DNA of 64,000 nucleotides from Acetobacteraceae bacterium (GCA_022842185.1 JALHQB010000001.1:124001-188000); one strand, 5' to 3'; shown: positions 45,514-54,359, numbered from the stretch's first letter. Program-made: numbers and translations. Notes: generated by a model not told the origin, from the letters alone.

Positions 45514-46581
45514 ATGGACAAGCCTCGCATCGCCATCGTGGGCGCCGGCGCGGTCGGGGCCTATGCAGGGTCCTATATGGCCCAGGCGGGCCACGACGTG
45601 ACCTTCATCGATCCCTGGCCCGAGCATGTCGAGGCGATGCGTTCGCGCGGCCTGACCATCGAGCATCTGAAAGACGTGGCGCCCTTCACCGTGCCGGTGC
45701 AGGCGATCCACCTGACGGAATTGCAGTCCTTCGCCAAGCAGAAGCCGGTCGATATCGCCTTCATCTGCATGAAGTCCTACGACACCGCCTGGGCCACGGC
45801 GATGATCGCGCAGTACCTCGCGCCCGGCGGCTACGTCGTGTCGCTGCAGAACTGCATCAATGAGGAAGTGATCGCGGGCATTGTCGGCTGGGGCCGCGTG
45901 CTGGGCGCGATTGCGTCACTGATCACCGTGGAACTGTCTGCGCCGGCGCTGGTGAAGCGCGCGGCGGGCAAGTCGGGCGCCTCGCACACGGTGTATCGCG
46001 TGGGTGAACCGCATGGGCGGATCTCGCCGCGCGCGGAATACATCACGTCGCTGGTCGCGCTGTCGGACTCCGCGCTGACCACGAACAATCTGTGGGGCGA
46101 GCGCTGGTCGAAGCTGGTGGCGAACGTGATGGGCAACGGCATCGCCGCCGCGACCGGGCTGCTGGCCAAGGAAGCGACGGCGGATGATGCCATTCGCGCC
46201 TTCGCCGCGCGGCTGGGGTCCGAGGCCATCCGCGTCGGCCAGGCGCTGGGCTATGACCTCGAGGAAATCCTGCACCTCGACGCCGAGATCATCGCGAAAG
46301 CGGGCGAGGGCGATGACGCTGCCCGTGCCGCCTATGACGCGCAGCGGCTGGCCGACACGCAGAAGCCCGGTGGCGGGGCGCATCGCGCCTCGATGGGCCA
46401 GGACATGATGAAGGGCCGGCGCACCGAAATCGAATACCTCAACGGTTTCGTCGTCGCGCGCGGGGCGGAGATCGGCATCGCCGCGCCGGCCAATGCGGCG
46501 CTGACGGACATCGTGAAGCGCGTCGAACGCGGCGATGTCGCCGCATCGCCTGATCTGATCCGTGGGCTGCGGTTGAACTGA
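45514..46581 (+). CDS. Ketopantoate-reductase family (2-dehydropantoate 2-reductase-like) protein
   Basis: A 355-residue ApbA/PanE-family reductase. The NADP motif is IAIVGAGAVGAYAGSYMAQAG. FICMKSYDT and VVSLQNCINEE are the family turn segments, the catalytic lysine lies in WSKLVANVMGNG, and RRTEIEYLNGFVVARG is the C-terminal signature. It is about 50 residues longer than typical PanE, with an insertion near HLDAEIIAKAGEGDD. A second family member lies at 48501 in the same run. In catabolic settings these enzymes often reduce other 2-oxo acids, so genuine pantothenate synthesis is not assured. Confidence 0.9.
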   Translation: MDKPRIAIVGAGAVGAYAGSYMAQAGHDVTFIDPWPEHVEAMRSRGLTIEHLKDVAPFTVPVQAIHLTELQSFAKQKPVDIAFICMKSYDTAWATAMIAQYLAPGGYVVSLQNCINEEVIAGIVGWGRVLGAIASLITVELSAPALVKRAAGKSGASHTVYRVGEPHGRISPRAEYITSLVALSDSALTTNNLWGERWSKLVANVMGNGIAAATGLLAKEATADDAIRAFAARLGSEAIRVGQALGYDLEEILHLDAEIIAKAGEGDDAARAAYDAQRLADTQKPGGGAHRASMGQDMMKGRRTEIEYLNGFVVARGAEIGIAAPANAALTDIVKRVERGDVAASPDLIRGLRLN

Positions 46582-46688
46582 TCCGCAGCGGCCGGGCGCC
46601 ACGCGGCGTCCGGCCACTTCCCCAGCGGATTGACGCCCGCCACCCTTCCCAACAGAGTCGGCGCAACCGATCGGGAAGGAATGTCCAG

Positions 46689-47504
46689 ATGCCAGCGACA
46701 GCCGGCGAAGCCTTGCGCAACATCGTGCGTGAAAAGCTCGCGCGCGATGAGGTTGTCGCCTCGATGACCGTGCGCCTCGTGCGCGGGATCGAGATTGCGC
46801 AAATCGCCGCCAGTGCGGGCTTCGACAGCCTGTATGTCGATATGGAACATGGGCCGCTCACGCTCGACATGACGGGGCAGGTCTGCATGGCCGCACTCGC
46901 CGCCGGCATCACGCCGCTGGTGCGCGTGCCGGCGCTATCACCGGAATTCGTCGGGCGCGTCCTTGATGCCGGCGCACTCGGCATCATCGCGCCGCATGTG
47001 CATTCGGCCGACGAGGCGCATCGTGTTGTCGAGATGGCGAAATTCCCGCCGCTGGGTCATCGCTCGGCCGCGGGTCACCTGCCGCAATTCGGCTTCAAGG
47101 CCTATCCGGCGAAGGACGCCAACCCGGTCCTGGATGCCGCGACCATGGTGATCCCGATGGTGGAATCGGTCGATGCGCTGGACAAGGTCGAGGAGATCGC
47201 CGCCGTCGAAGGGGTGGACATGATCCTGGTCGGCACCAACGACCTGACGGCCGAAATGGGCATACCCGGCGAATTCGACCATCCGCGCGTGCGCGACGCC
47301 TACAAGCGGATCATCGCGGCGTGCCGTGGCCGCGGCAAGCATGTCGGCATCGGTGGCTTGGCCTCGCGCCCCGATCTGGTGGCAGAGATCGTCGGCATGG
47401 GCGCGCGCTATGTCTCGACGGGCACCGACCTGGGCTTCCTTGCCGAAGCCTGTGCGGCAAAGGCAAAGCAGGTGCATGCGCTGACCGGGGGCGTACGGGC
47501 ATGA
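46689..47504 (+). CDS. HpcH/HpaI family class II aldolase
   Basis: A 271-residue HpaI-like pyruvate aldolase. SLYVDMEHGPL carries the acidic residue of the metal site, VRVPALSPEFVGRVLDAGA the substrate arginine segment, and IPMVESVDALDKVEEIAAVEGVDMI (first part) the second metal glutamate, with GTNDLTAEMG close by. These enzymes split 4-hydroxy-2-oxo acids into pyruvate and an aldehyde or semialdehyde. A GGAAGGA ribosome site is upstream. ATGA overlap couples it to the Bug-protein gene that follows, which may import its precursor acid. Confidence 0.93.
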   Translation: MPATAGEALRNIVREKLARDEVVASMTVRLVRGIEIAQIAASAGFDSLYVDMEHGPLTLDMTGQVCMAALAAGITPLVRVPALSPEFVGRVLDAGALGIIAPHVHSADEAHRVVEMAKFPPLGHRSAAGHLPQFGFKAYPAKDANPVLDAATMVIPMVESVDALDKVEEIAAVEGVDMILVGTNDLTAEMGIPGEFDHPRVRDAYKRIIAACRGRGKHVGIGGLASRPDLVAEIVGMGARYVSTGTDLGFLAEACAAKAKQVHALTGGVRA

Positions 47505-48475
47505 CGACGCGGCGGACGCTGACTTTCGGCGCGGCCGCCCTGGGCGTGACGCGCCCGGCATCGGCGCAGACGCGCGATTGGCCCGACCGTCCGGTGCGCG
47601 TCATCGTGCCCTTCGCCCCGGCCGGGGCGACGGACCTGTCCGGGCGGCTGCTCGCCGAGCGATACCAGGCGCTGCTGGGCCAGTCCTTCGTTGTCGAGAA
47701 CCGCGCCGGCGCCGCCGGGATCATCGGTGTCGAATTGGCGATGCGCAGCCCGCCGGATGGCTACACGCTGCTGCTGGGCACCATCAGCACCCATGCGATG
47801 AATGTTCCGCTGTATCGCAACCGACTGCCCTATGACCCGCTGCGGGACTTCGTGCCGGTCACGCGGCTGACCGGCGGCGCCAGCGCGATCCTGGTGCATC
47901 CCTCCATCCCCGTGACCGATGTGAAGGGCCTGATCGACTATCTGAAGGCGCGGCCGGGCGAATTGAACTATGGCTCGGGCGGCAACGGCACCACCACGCA
48001 TTTGGGTGCGGAGATGTTCAAGCATCTGGCCGGTGTGGATGTCGTCCATGTGCCGTTCCGCGCGCCGACACAGGCGACGGTGGCGCTGGCCGCGGGCCAG
48101 GTGCAGATGATGGTCGATACGCTGGTCGCCACGCGCCCGCTGGTGCGCGAAGGCCGGTTGCGGATGCTGGCGGTGTCCTCCACGCAACGTCTGCCGGACA
48201 TGCCCGACCTGCCGACGGTGGCCGAGACGTTGCCCGGCTTCGAATTGAATGGCTGGGGCGGCCTGTTCGTGCCCGCCGGCACGCCGCAACCGATCGTGGA
48301 TCGGCTGGATGCGGTCACACGCGGCATCCTGGCCGAACCGGCGGTGATGGCGCGCATCGCATCGGCCGGTGGGGTGGTGGCGCCACTTCCGCAGGCGGAG
48401 TTCACGGCCTTCATCCAGCAGGAGATCGCGCGCTGGACGGCGGTGGTGCGCGCGGCGAACATCGTGCTCGATTGA
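47501..48475 (+). CDS. Bug/TctC family solute-binding protein
   Basis: A 324-residue Bug protein. The start at 47501 overlaps the aldolase stop by four bases and begins the export signal TTRRTLTFGAAALGVTRPASAQ with a twin arginine. The mature part opens DWPDRPVRVIVPFAPAGATDL, with NRAGAAGIIGVELA and DGYTLLLGTISTHA. It lies between the aldolase and a ketopantoate-reductase-like gene 25 bases downstream, pointing to import of a 2-oxo or hydroxy acid. Confidence 0.92.
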   Translation: MTTRRTLTFGAAALGVTRPASAQTRDWPDRPVRVIVPFAPAGATDLSGRLLAERYQALLGQSFVVENRAGAAGIIGVELAMRSPPDGYTLLLGTISTHAMNVPLYRNRLPYDPLRDFVPVTRLTGGASAILVHPSIPVTDVKGLIDYLKARPGELNYGSGGNGTTTHLGAEMFKHLAGVDVVHVPFRAPTQATVALAAGQVQMMVDTLVATRPLVREGRLRMLAVSSTQRLPDMPDLPTVAETLPGFELNGWGGLFVPAGTPQPIVDRLDAVTRGILAEPAVMARIASAGGVVAPLPQAEFTAFIQQEIARWTAVVRAANIVLD

Positions 48476-48500
48476 TGGCGCAGGCAGTGGGGTTCAAGGC

Positions 48501-49391
48501 ATGAAGATCACGGTGATGGGTGCCGGCTCTGTCGGCTGCTACTATGGTGGGATGCTGGCCCGCTCTGGCATTGCGGTCACGCTGATCGGCCGCCCGCAGC
48601 ATGTCGATGCCGTGACGCAACGCGGGTTGATCCTGGAGATCGGGCCGGATCGCTTCACCGTGCCCATGGCAGCCACGACCGAACCCGCCGGCGTGGCCGA
48701 TGCCGATGTCGTGCTGTTCTGCGTGAAGTCCGGCGACACGGAAGCCGTGGGCCGGCAGATCGCACCGCATCTGCGCCCGGACGTCACCATCCTCAACCTG
48801 CAGAACGGCGTGGATAATGCCGACCGGCTGCGGCCCGTGGTGGGGCGGGAGGTCGTGCCCGTCGCCGTCTATGTCGCCACCGCCATGGCCGGGCCGGGGC
48901 ATGTGAAGCATCACGGCCGCGGGGACCTGGTGATGGGCCCCAATGCGCGGGACGCCGACATCGTCGGGCGCTTCGGCGCGGCGGGGATACCGACGCAGAT
49001 CTCAGCCAATGCGATGGACGCGCTGTGGGGCAAGCTGATCGTCAACTGCGCCTACAACGCGCTGTCGGGGCTGACGCAGCGCCCGTACGGCCAGCTGGTG
49101 GCGATGGAGGGTGTGACGGAGGTCATGACCGACATCGTCGCCGAATGCATCGCGGTGGCGCGGGCTTCGGGCGTGACGGTGGCGCCTGACACGCTCGCTT
49201 CGGTGCTGGGCCTGGCCGCGACCATGGCGGGCCAGAAATCCTCGACCGCGCAGGACATGGCGCTGGGCAAGCCGACCGAGATCGACCACCTCAACGGCTT
49301 CGTGATCCGCCGTGGTGCCGCGCTCGGCATCCCCACCCCGGTCAACCGGGTGCTGCATACGCTGGTCAAGGCGGTCACCGCGCCCGTCTGA
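48501..49391 (+). CDS. Ketopantoate-reductase family (2-dehydropantoate 2-reductase-like) protein
   Basis: A 296-residue ApbA/PanE-family reductase of normal length. It has ITVMGAGSVGCYYGGMLARSG, VLFCVKSGDTEAVG, ILNLQNGVDNADRL, the lysine in WGKLIVNCAYNALSGL, and KPTEIDHLNGFVIRRG. Together with the longer paralogue at 45514, two such reductases flank the aldolase and binding-protein genes. The predicted reaction is NADPH-dependent reduction of a branched 2-oxo acid. It is the better panE candidate of the two, but the surroundings look catabolic. Confidence 0.92.
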   Translation: MKITVMGAGSVGCYYGGMLARSGIAVTLIGRPQHVDAVTQRGLILEIGPDRFTVPMAATTEPAGVADADVVLFCVKSGDTEAVGRQIAPHLRPDVTILNLQNGVDNADRLRPVVGREVVPVAVYVATAMAGPGHVKHHGRGDLVMGPNARDADIVGRFGAAGIPTQISANAMDALWGKLIVNCAYNALSGLTQRPYGQLVAMEGVTEVMTDIVAECIAVARASGVTVAPDTLASVLGLAATMAGQKSSTAQDMALGKPTEIDHLNGFVIRRGAALGIPTPVNRVLHTLVKAVTAPV

Positions 49392-49407
49392 CCGACCGAT
49401 CGGTCGG
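49392..49407. other. Sixteen-base perfect palindrome after reductase stop
   Basis: CCGACCGATCGGTCGG is fully self-complementary and starts directly after the TGA of the reductase gene. It could be an operator (TetR-type operators are short palindromes like this) or part of the gene-end structure. Nothing else in the window matches it. Confidence 0.35.
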
Positions 49408-49427
49408 GCCGCTGGAGCGTTTTCTTG

Positions 49428-49469
49428 AGCGAGCATCTTCACGCGCCTGACTTAAGTCCAGTCAGGCGC
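49428..49469. repeat. Palindromic repeat, family C copy 1
   Basis: AGCGAGCAT leads into a perfect 10-base stem GCGCCTGACT (49443) / AGTCAGGCGC (49460) with a seven-base loop. The same layout appears inverted at 53065-53105. It lies between the reductase and the short-chain dehydrogenase gene and may act as a terminator for the upstream run. Confidence 0.65.
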
Positions 49470-49542
49470 GATCTGCTCTATTGCCAGCGCCCCGGCCGCG
49501 CGCGACCCTCGCCCCAACACACCCATGGGGAAGGGAACCGAT

Positions 49543-50316
49543 ATGCACAATCCGATGGATCTGACCGGCCGCACCATCATCGTCACCGGCACGGGGCAGG
49601 GGATCGGCCGGGCCATCTCACAGCTCGTGCTCGACCTTGGCGGCAATCTGGTCATGGTCGAACGCAACCCGGAGACCTTCGCCGATGTGTCGAAGGCGCT
49701 GGGCGGCAACCATACGCTCGCCATCCAGGGCGATGTGACGGATGAGGTGTTCTGCGCCCGCGTCGTCGATGATGCCGTGGCGCATTTCGGCGCGGTGCAT
49801 GGCCTGGTGAACAATGCCGGCATCACCCGCCCCGCGATGATCGAGAAGATGACCGTCCCGCAATGGCAGGCGGTGATCGACGTGAACCTGACCGCCGTGC
49901 ACCTGATGCAGCAGGCCGTCGGCCGTCACATGATCTCCCGCGCGCGGGCTGGCGACACGGTCGCGGGTGCGATCGTCAACATCTCCTCCACCGCCGGCAA
50001 GCGTGGGTCGATCGGCCAGGTGAACTACGCGGCGGCCAAAGCGGGCGTGCTGGGCATCACCATGACCGGCGCGCTGGAATGGGCGCGGTATGGCATTCGC
50101 GTAAATTCCGTGGGCTTCGGCACGGTCGAGACTCCGATGACCGAGACCGTGCGGTCCGATCGTTTCCGCGAACGCACCTTGGCGCGCATTCCGCTGGGGC
50201 GCATCGCCACGCCTGCCGAGGTCGCGCCGCTGATCTGCTTCCTGCTGTCGGATGCGTCGTCCTTCGTGACGGGGCAGAACTGGCTGGAGGATGGCGGCAG
50301 CATCACGCACGTCTGA
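49543..50316 (+). CDS. Short-chain dehydrogenase/reductase (SDR)
   Basis: A 257-residue classical SDR. The cofactor motif is TGTGQGIGRAIS, with NNAG (residues near 92), the catalytic serine in VNISSTAGKRG, and the YAAAK tyrosine-lysine pair. The C-terminus ASSFVTGQNWLEDGG is typical of FabG-like enzymes. AAGGGA sits about eight bases before the ATG at 49543. The substrate is unknown; a 3-oxoacyl or sugar-acid carbonyl is likely. A strong hairpin with T-run follows the stop. Confidence 0.92.
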   Translation: MHNPMDLTGRTIIVTGTGQGIGRAISQLVLDLGGNLVMVERNPETFADVSKALGGNHTLAIQGDVTDEVFCARVVDDAVAHFGAVHGLVNNAGITRPAMIEKMTVPQWQAVIDVNLTAVHLMQQAVGRHMISRARAGDTVAGAIVNISSTAGKRGSIGQVNYAAAKAGVLGITMTGALEWARYGIRVNSVGFGTVETPMTETVRSDRFRERTLARIPLGRIATPAEVAPLICFLLSDASSFVTGQNWLEDGGSITHV

Positions 50317-50324
50317 AGAAGGGC

Positions 50325-50363
50325 GGGGGAGGAACACCTCCCCCGAATCCCCCACCGGTTTTT
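50325..50363 (+). terminator. Rho-independent terminator after the SDR gene (family A, copy A2)
   Basis: GGGGGAGG (50325-50332) pairs perfectly with CCTCCCCC (50337-50344) around AACA, and TTTTT follows at 50359. It begins nine bases after the SDR stop. Confidence 0.75.
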
Positions 50364-50368
50364 GTCGT

Positions 50369-50443
50369 TTGGCGCCGACCTTCGGCTCTCGGCGCCAAGT
50401 GCCAGAAAAAGGAGGGGGTTCGGGGGAGTTCTCTCCCCCGACC
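50369..50443. repeat. Hairpin plus inverted family A copy (A3)
   Basis: TTGGCGCCGA (50369) and TCGGCGCCAA (50389) form a perfect 10-base stem. Then 50406-50443 is an inverted copy of 13327-13364, 37 of 38 bases identical. With A2 at 50325 this makes a long imperfect palindrome of about 120 bases that could block transcription from both sides, insulating metE from the SDR gene. Confidence 0.7.
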
Positions 50444-50484
50444 TTCCTTCCCCTTCCCAACACCATCACATCAATATATCCTTA

Positions 50485-50695
50485 TATGGCGTTGGTCCCG
50501 CGCAAGCGGGCGCAAGAGGGAACGCCGTGCGCGGGGGCAGCCCCGCAAGTCGGCGGCTGCCCCAGCAACTGTCGGCGGTGAGCCGCCGGCCCTTCCGCAG
50601 TTCCATCTGCGGGCCACTGCGCGGACAACCGTGCGGGAAGGCGGGCCGGTGGCGGTGACCCGCGAGCCAGGAGACCTGCCGGCGCCGCCGACCCG
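50485..50695 (+). promoter_or_regulatory. Cobalamin (B12) riboswitch upstream of metE
   Basis: The leader carries the conserved cobalamin-aptamer landmarks in the right order: AAGAGGGAACGCCGTGCG (about 50514-50532), GGCTGCCCCAGCAACTGT (50555-50572) and the B12 box AGCCAGGAGACCTGCC (50665-50680), with paired segments between them. Binding of adenosylcobalamin or methylcobalamin should switch off metE so that the B12-dependent enzyme is used instead. The metE start lies 85 bases after the B12 box. A small GGCAGC (50709) / GCTGCC (50726) hairpin and the ribosome site GGCGGAG form the likely expression platform; no T-run is seen, so control is probably at translation. Confidence 0.92.
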
Positions 50696-50764
50696 CCTTT
50701 GACGCGCGGGCAGCGCCACCCTTTTGCTGCCGGGCTGGGTGCACCGGGGGCGGAGACGCTCGCG

Positions 50765-53056
50765 ATGACCATCGCAGCCACGCTTGGTTACCCCCGCATC
50801 GGCCCGCGCCGCGAATGGAAGGCCGCGCTTGAGGCGCATTGGGCCGGCACGCTCGACGCGCCGGGCCTGGATGCCGCCGGTGCGGCGCTCCGCAGCCGCG
50901 CCCGCGCCACGCAGCGCGGTGCGGGCATCGGGCACATCGCCTCGGCCGATTTCGCGCTTTACGACCATGTCCTAGAAACCGCCGCTGCCCTCGGCGCGAT
51001 CCCCGATCGGTATGGCTGGGATGGGCAGGGGCCGGCGAGCCTCGCGACCATCTTCGCCATGGCGCGCGGCACCCGCGGCGCGACGGCTGGCCACGCCGAG
51101 GCGCCGGCGATGGAAATGACCAAGTGGTTTGACACCAACTACCACTACCTGGTGCCGCGCATTTCGGCCGCGACGCGGTTTCGCCTGCTGCAGAACCGTT
51201 GGGCTGATGCGGTTGCCGAGGGCCTCGCGGAGAATTGCCGCACTCGTCCCGTGCTGCTGGGCCCGGTGTCGTTCCTGTTGCTGTCCAAGATGGATGACGG
51301 GACCACCCCGCCGCTCAGCCTGCTGGAGGGCCTGCTGCCGGCCTATGAGGCCGCGTTGCGCGGCATTGCCGAGGCCGGCGCGTCGTGGGTCCAGATTGAC
51401 GAGCCCTGCCTGGTCACCGATTTGCCCGCCGGCGCGGCGGCGGCCTATGCGCTGGCCTTTCGCCGCCTCGCGGATGCCGCGCCGGGCCTGAAGCTCCTGC
51501 TGGCGACGTATTTCGGCGGTTTGCGGGACAATCTGCCGATCGCTGCCACGCTTCCCGTCGATGGGCTGCATCTGGATCTGACGCGCGGGCGGGACGGTTT
51601 GGAACCGGCGCTGGATGCGCTGCCGCCCGATCGCTGGCTGTCGCTTGGCGTGGTCGATGGCCGCAACGTCTGGCGCAACGACCTGCGTGCGACGCTTGCC
51701 ATGCTGCGCGACGTCCGCGCGCGGCGTGGCGACCGCCATCTCATGGTCGCACCATCCTGCTCGCTGCTGCATGTGCCGCATTCGCTGGCGCGGGAGGACG
51801 CGATGGACCCCGCCTTGAAGCGCCGGCTTGCCTTCGCCGATGAAAAGCTGGCCGAGGTCGCCGCGCTCGCACGCGGTCTCGATGAAGGCGATGGCGCGAT
51901 CGCCGCGGCGCTCGTGGACTCCGACCGTGCCATGGCCGAATGGCGCGCGGACCCCCGGTTGCAGAACGTCAAGGCGGCCGCCGTGACGCCGGACATGGCG
52001 CAGCGCAAATCCGGCTATCCGCTGCGCGCCGCCGCACAGCAGCAGCGGCTCAACTTGCCGCCTTTCCCGGTGACCAGCATCGGATCCTTTCCGCAGACTG
52101 CGGAGGTCCGCCAGGCCCGTGCCGCCGCCGCGCGCGGGGCGATCAGCGCCGACGACTACGACACCCGCATGCGCGCCCTGACCGCCGAGGCCATCGCCTG
52201 GCAGGAGGCCGAGGGCGTCGATGTGCTCGTCCATGGCGAGTTCGAGCGCAACGACATGGTCAAGTATTTCGGCGAACGCCTGTCCGGCTATGCCTTCACC
52301 AAGCATGGCTGGGTGCAATCCTATGGCAGCCGCTGTGTCGCACCGCCGATCATCTGGGGGAATGTCTCGCGGCCCGAGCCGATGACGGTGGAATGGGCGC
52401 GCTATGCTCAGTCACTGACCGACAAGCCGGTGAAGGGAATGCTGACCGGCCCCGTGACCATGCTGTTCTGGGCCTTCGTGCGGGAGGACATCCCCCGTCG
52501 CGAGGTCTGCACCCAGATCGCGCTCGCCTTGCGCGAGGAGGTCGCGGACCTCGAACGCGCCGGCATCGCCATCATCCAGATCGACGAACCGGCCTTCCGC
52601 GAGGGCCTGCCGCTGCGCCGCGCCGACCAGGCGGACTACCTCGACTGGGCGGCCTTCTGTTTCCGGCTTTCGGCGTCGTCGGTGGCGGATGCGACGCAGA
52701 TCCACACCCACATGTGCTACGCCGAGTTCAACGACATCATCGGCGCCATCGCGGAGATGGATGCCGATGTCATCTCGATCGAAACGACGCGCAGCCGCAT
52801 GGAACTGCTCGGCGCCTTCACGCGGTTCGACTACCCCAACGCCATCGGGCCGGGCGTGTGGGACATCCACAGCCCCCGCGTGCCGGGGGCGGAGGAGATG
52901 ACGGAGCTGCTGCGCCTGGCCACCGTGCATCTGCCGCGCGAACGGCTATGGGTGAATCCCGATTGCGGCTGCAAGACACGCGGCTGGGCCGAAGTGAAGC
53001 CCGCCATGCGGAACCTGGTTGCCGCGGCGCGGGTGTTGCGGGCCGAAGCGGTCTAG
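50765..53056 (+). CDS. metE: Cobalamin-independent methionine synthase
   Basis: A 763-residue MetE, which transfers a methyl group from methyltetrahydrofolate triglutamate to homocysteine. The N-terminal barrel begins TLGYPRIGPRREWKAALEAHW and includes EMTKWFDTNYHYLVPR. The C-terminal barrel opens VTSIGSFPQTAEVRQAR. Zinc ligands are visible: H649 and C651 in THMCYAEF, the glutamate in VISIETTRS near residue 673, and C734 in PDCGCKTRGW. The ATG at 50765 lies behind GGAG and gives the canonical N-terminus. Regulation is through the riboswitch described upstream. A family C palindrome follows the stop. Confidence 0.97.
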   Translation: MTIAATLGYPRIGPRREWKAALEAHWAGTLDAPGLDAAGAALRSRARATQRGAGIGHIASADFALYDHVLETAAALGAIPDRYGWDGQGPASLATIFAMARGTRGATAGHAEAPAMEMTKWFDTNYHYLVPRISAATRFRLLQNRWADAVAEGLAENCRTRPVLLGPVSFLLLSKMDDGTTPPLSLLEGLLPAYEAALRGIAEAGASWVQIDEPCLVTDLPAGAAAAYALAFRRLADAAPGLKLLLATYFGGLRDNLPIAATLPVDGLHLDLTRGRDGLEPALDALPPDRWLSLGVVDGRNVWRNDLRATLAMLRDVRARRGDRHLMVAPSCSLLHVPHSLAREDAMDPALKRRLAFADEKLAEVAALARGLDEGDGAIAAALVDSDRAMAEWRADPRLQNVKAAAVTPDMAQRKSGYPLRAAAQQQRLNLPPFPVTSIGSFPQTAEVRQARAAAARGAISADDYDTRMRALTAEAIAWQEAEGVDVLVHGEFERNDMVKYFGERLSGYAFTKHGWVQSYGSRCVAPPIIWGNVSRPEPMTVEWARYAQSLTDKPVKGMLTGPVTMLFWAFVREDIPRREVCTQIALALREEVADLERAGIAIIQIDEPAFREGLPLRRADQADYLDWAAFCFRLSASSVADATQIHTHMCYAEFNDIIGAIAEMDADVISIETTRSRMELLGAFTRFDYPNAIGPGVWDIHSPRVPGAEEMTELLRLATVHLPRERLWVNPDCGCKTRGWAEVKPAMRNLVAAARVLRAEAV

Positions 53057-53064
53057 AGCCGAGA

Positions 53065-53105
53065 GCGCCTGGCTGGACTCAGCCAGGCGCGTGAAAATGC
53101 TCGCT
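53065..53105. repeat. Palindromic repeat, family C copy 2; bidirectional terminator
   Basis: GCGCCTGGCT (53065-53074) pairs perfectly with AGCCAGGCGC (53081-53090), and the flanking bases to 53105 match the family C copy at 49428-49469 in inverted orientation. It lies between the convergent ends of metE and lpxB, so it probably ends both transcripts. Confidence 0.65.
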
Positions 53106-53192
53106 TCAACGACGACCATGTCTGGCGGAAAAAGCTCGAGCCAGCGACGTGGTGGGAGGGAGAGGGGAAATGCACCTCTCCTTCCCACCGGT

Positions 53193-54359
53193 TCAGTCCT
53201 GTCGGTTCTCCTCGATCATCCTTAGCACGGCCTCGGCCGCGGCCTCCGATGGCAGCCCCTCGGGCGCGCGCAGCCGCGCCAACGCCTCGGCGAATCCGGT
53301 CCGCTGCGCGGCCGCCACGGCCGGGTCCAGCATCGGTCGCAGCAGGGCATCGGCCAGCGATTCCGGCGTGCAATCGTGCTGGATGCGTTCGGGCACCACT
53401 TCACGTTCCGCCAGCAGGTTCACCAGCGACGCATGCGGCACCTTCACCAGAAATCGCACGATCTGCGCCGTGATGGGATTCACGCGATAGCCCACGACAT
53501 GCGGGATGCCCGCCACCGCCATTTCGAGCGACGAAGTGCCGGATTTGATCAGCCCCGCCCCCGATGAGTCCGCCACGGCGGCAAAGGCGTCGTGCTTCGC
53601 GTCATTGCCATCGACCAGGATCGGTGCGGCCGGCCAGTCGGCGGCCGCCGCGCGGACCGCCTCGGCCACGATGGGCGCGACGGGCAGTACGGGCCGCAGC
53701 CCGGGCAGACGCTGCGCCGCAATCCGCAACGCCGGCCCGAAGATCGGCAGCAGGCGCTGCGCCTCCATCCGCCGGCTGCCGGGCATGACGATCACCGGGC
53801 GTTCATCCGCACCCAGCGCATGCGTGCTGCGGAACCGCGCGGCATCGCCGCGGTCGGCGCCGCTCTCCAGCACCGGGTGTCCGACGAAGGTCACCGGGAT
53901 GCCGGCATTGTCGAAAAAGACCGGCTCGAAGGGGAGCAGGCAGAGCATGCGGTCCACCTTCTCCCGCAGTTTCACGACGCGGCCTGGCCGCCACGCCCAG
54001 ACCTGCGGGGCGACGTAATGCACCACGGGGATGCCCAGCGGCTTGACCCGTTCCGCGACGCGCAGCGTGAAGCCGGGGCTGTCGATCGTGACCAGCACAT
54101 CCGGCCGGCGCGCGATGATGTCGGCGGTTGCCTGCGCCAGCAGCCGCTTCAGGCGGAACACCTTGGGCAGCACTTCCAGCAGGCCCATCAAGGCGAGCTC
54201 GCGATAGTCGAACAGGCTTGGCACGCCCTGTTCGGCCATGCGCGGCCCGCCGATGCCGGCGAATTGCAGGTCGGGCCGTCTTGCGCGCAGTGCCACGATC
54301 AGCCGCGCGCCGAGCACATCGCCCGAGGCTTCGCCGGCCACGATATGGATCAGCGTCAT
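53193..54359 (-). CDS. lpxB: Lipid-A-disaccharide synthase
   Basis: A 388-residue LpxB, the GT19 glycosyltransferase that joins UDP-2,3-diacylglucosamine to lipid X at the inner membrane, step five of lipid A synthesis. Clear marks are IVAGEASGDVLGARLI, DLQFAGIGGPRM, VTIDSPGFTLRVA, HYVAPQVWAWRPGR, VGHPVLES, MPGSRRMEAQRLLP and KSGTSSLEMAVAG. It overlaps the nitrilase gene by ATGA. Its place at the end of a zinc-linked run, away from lpxA, lpxD and fabZ, is unusual; in most proteobacteria lpxB follows lpxA. Confidence 0.97.
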   Translation of the reverse strand: MTLIHIVAGEASGDVLGARLIVALRARRPDLQFAGIGGPRMAEQGVPSLFDYRELALMGLLEVLPKVFRLKRLLAQATADIIARRPDVLVTIDSPGFTLRVAERVKPLGIPVVHYVAPQVWAWRPGRVVKLREKVDRMLCLLPFEPVFFDNAGIPVTFVGHPVLESGADRGDAARFRSTHALGADERPVIVMPGSRRMEAQRLLPIFGPALRIAAQRLPGLRPVLPVAPIVAEAVRAAAADWPAAPILVDGNDAKHDAFAAVADSSGAGLIKSGTSSLEMAVAGIPHVVGYRVNPITAQIVRFLVKVPHASLVNLLAEREVVPERIQHDCTPESLADALLRPMLDPAVAAAQRTGFAEALARLRAPEGLPSEAAAEAVLRMIEENRQD

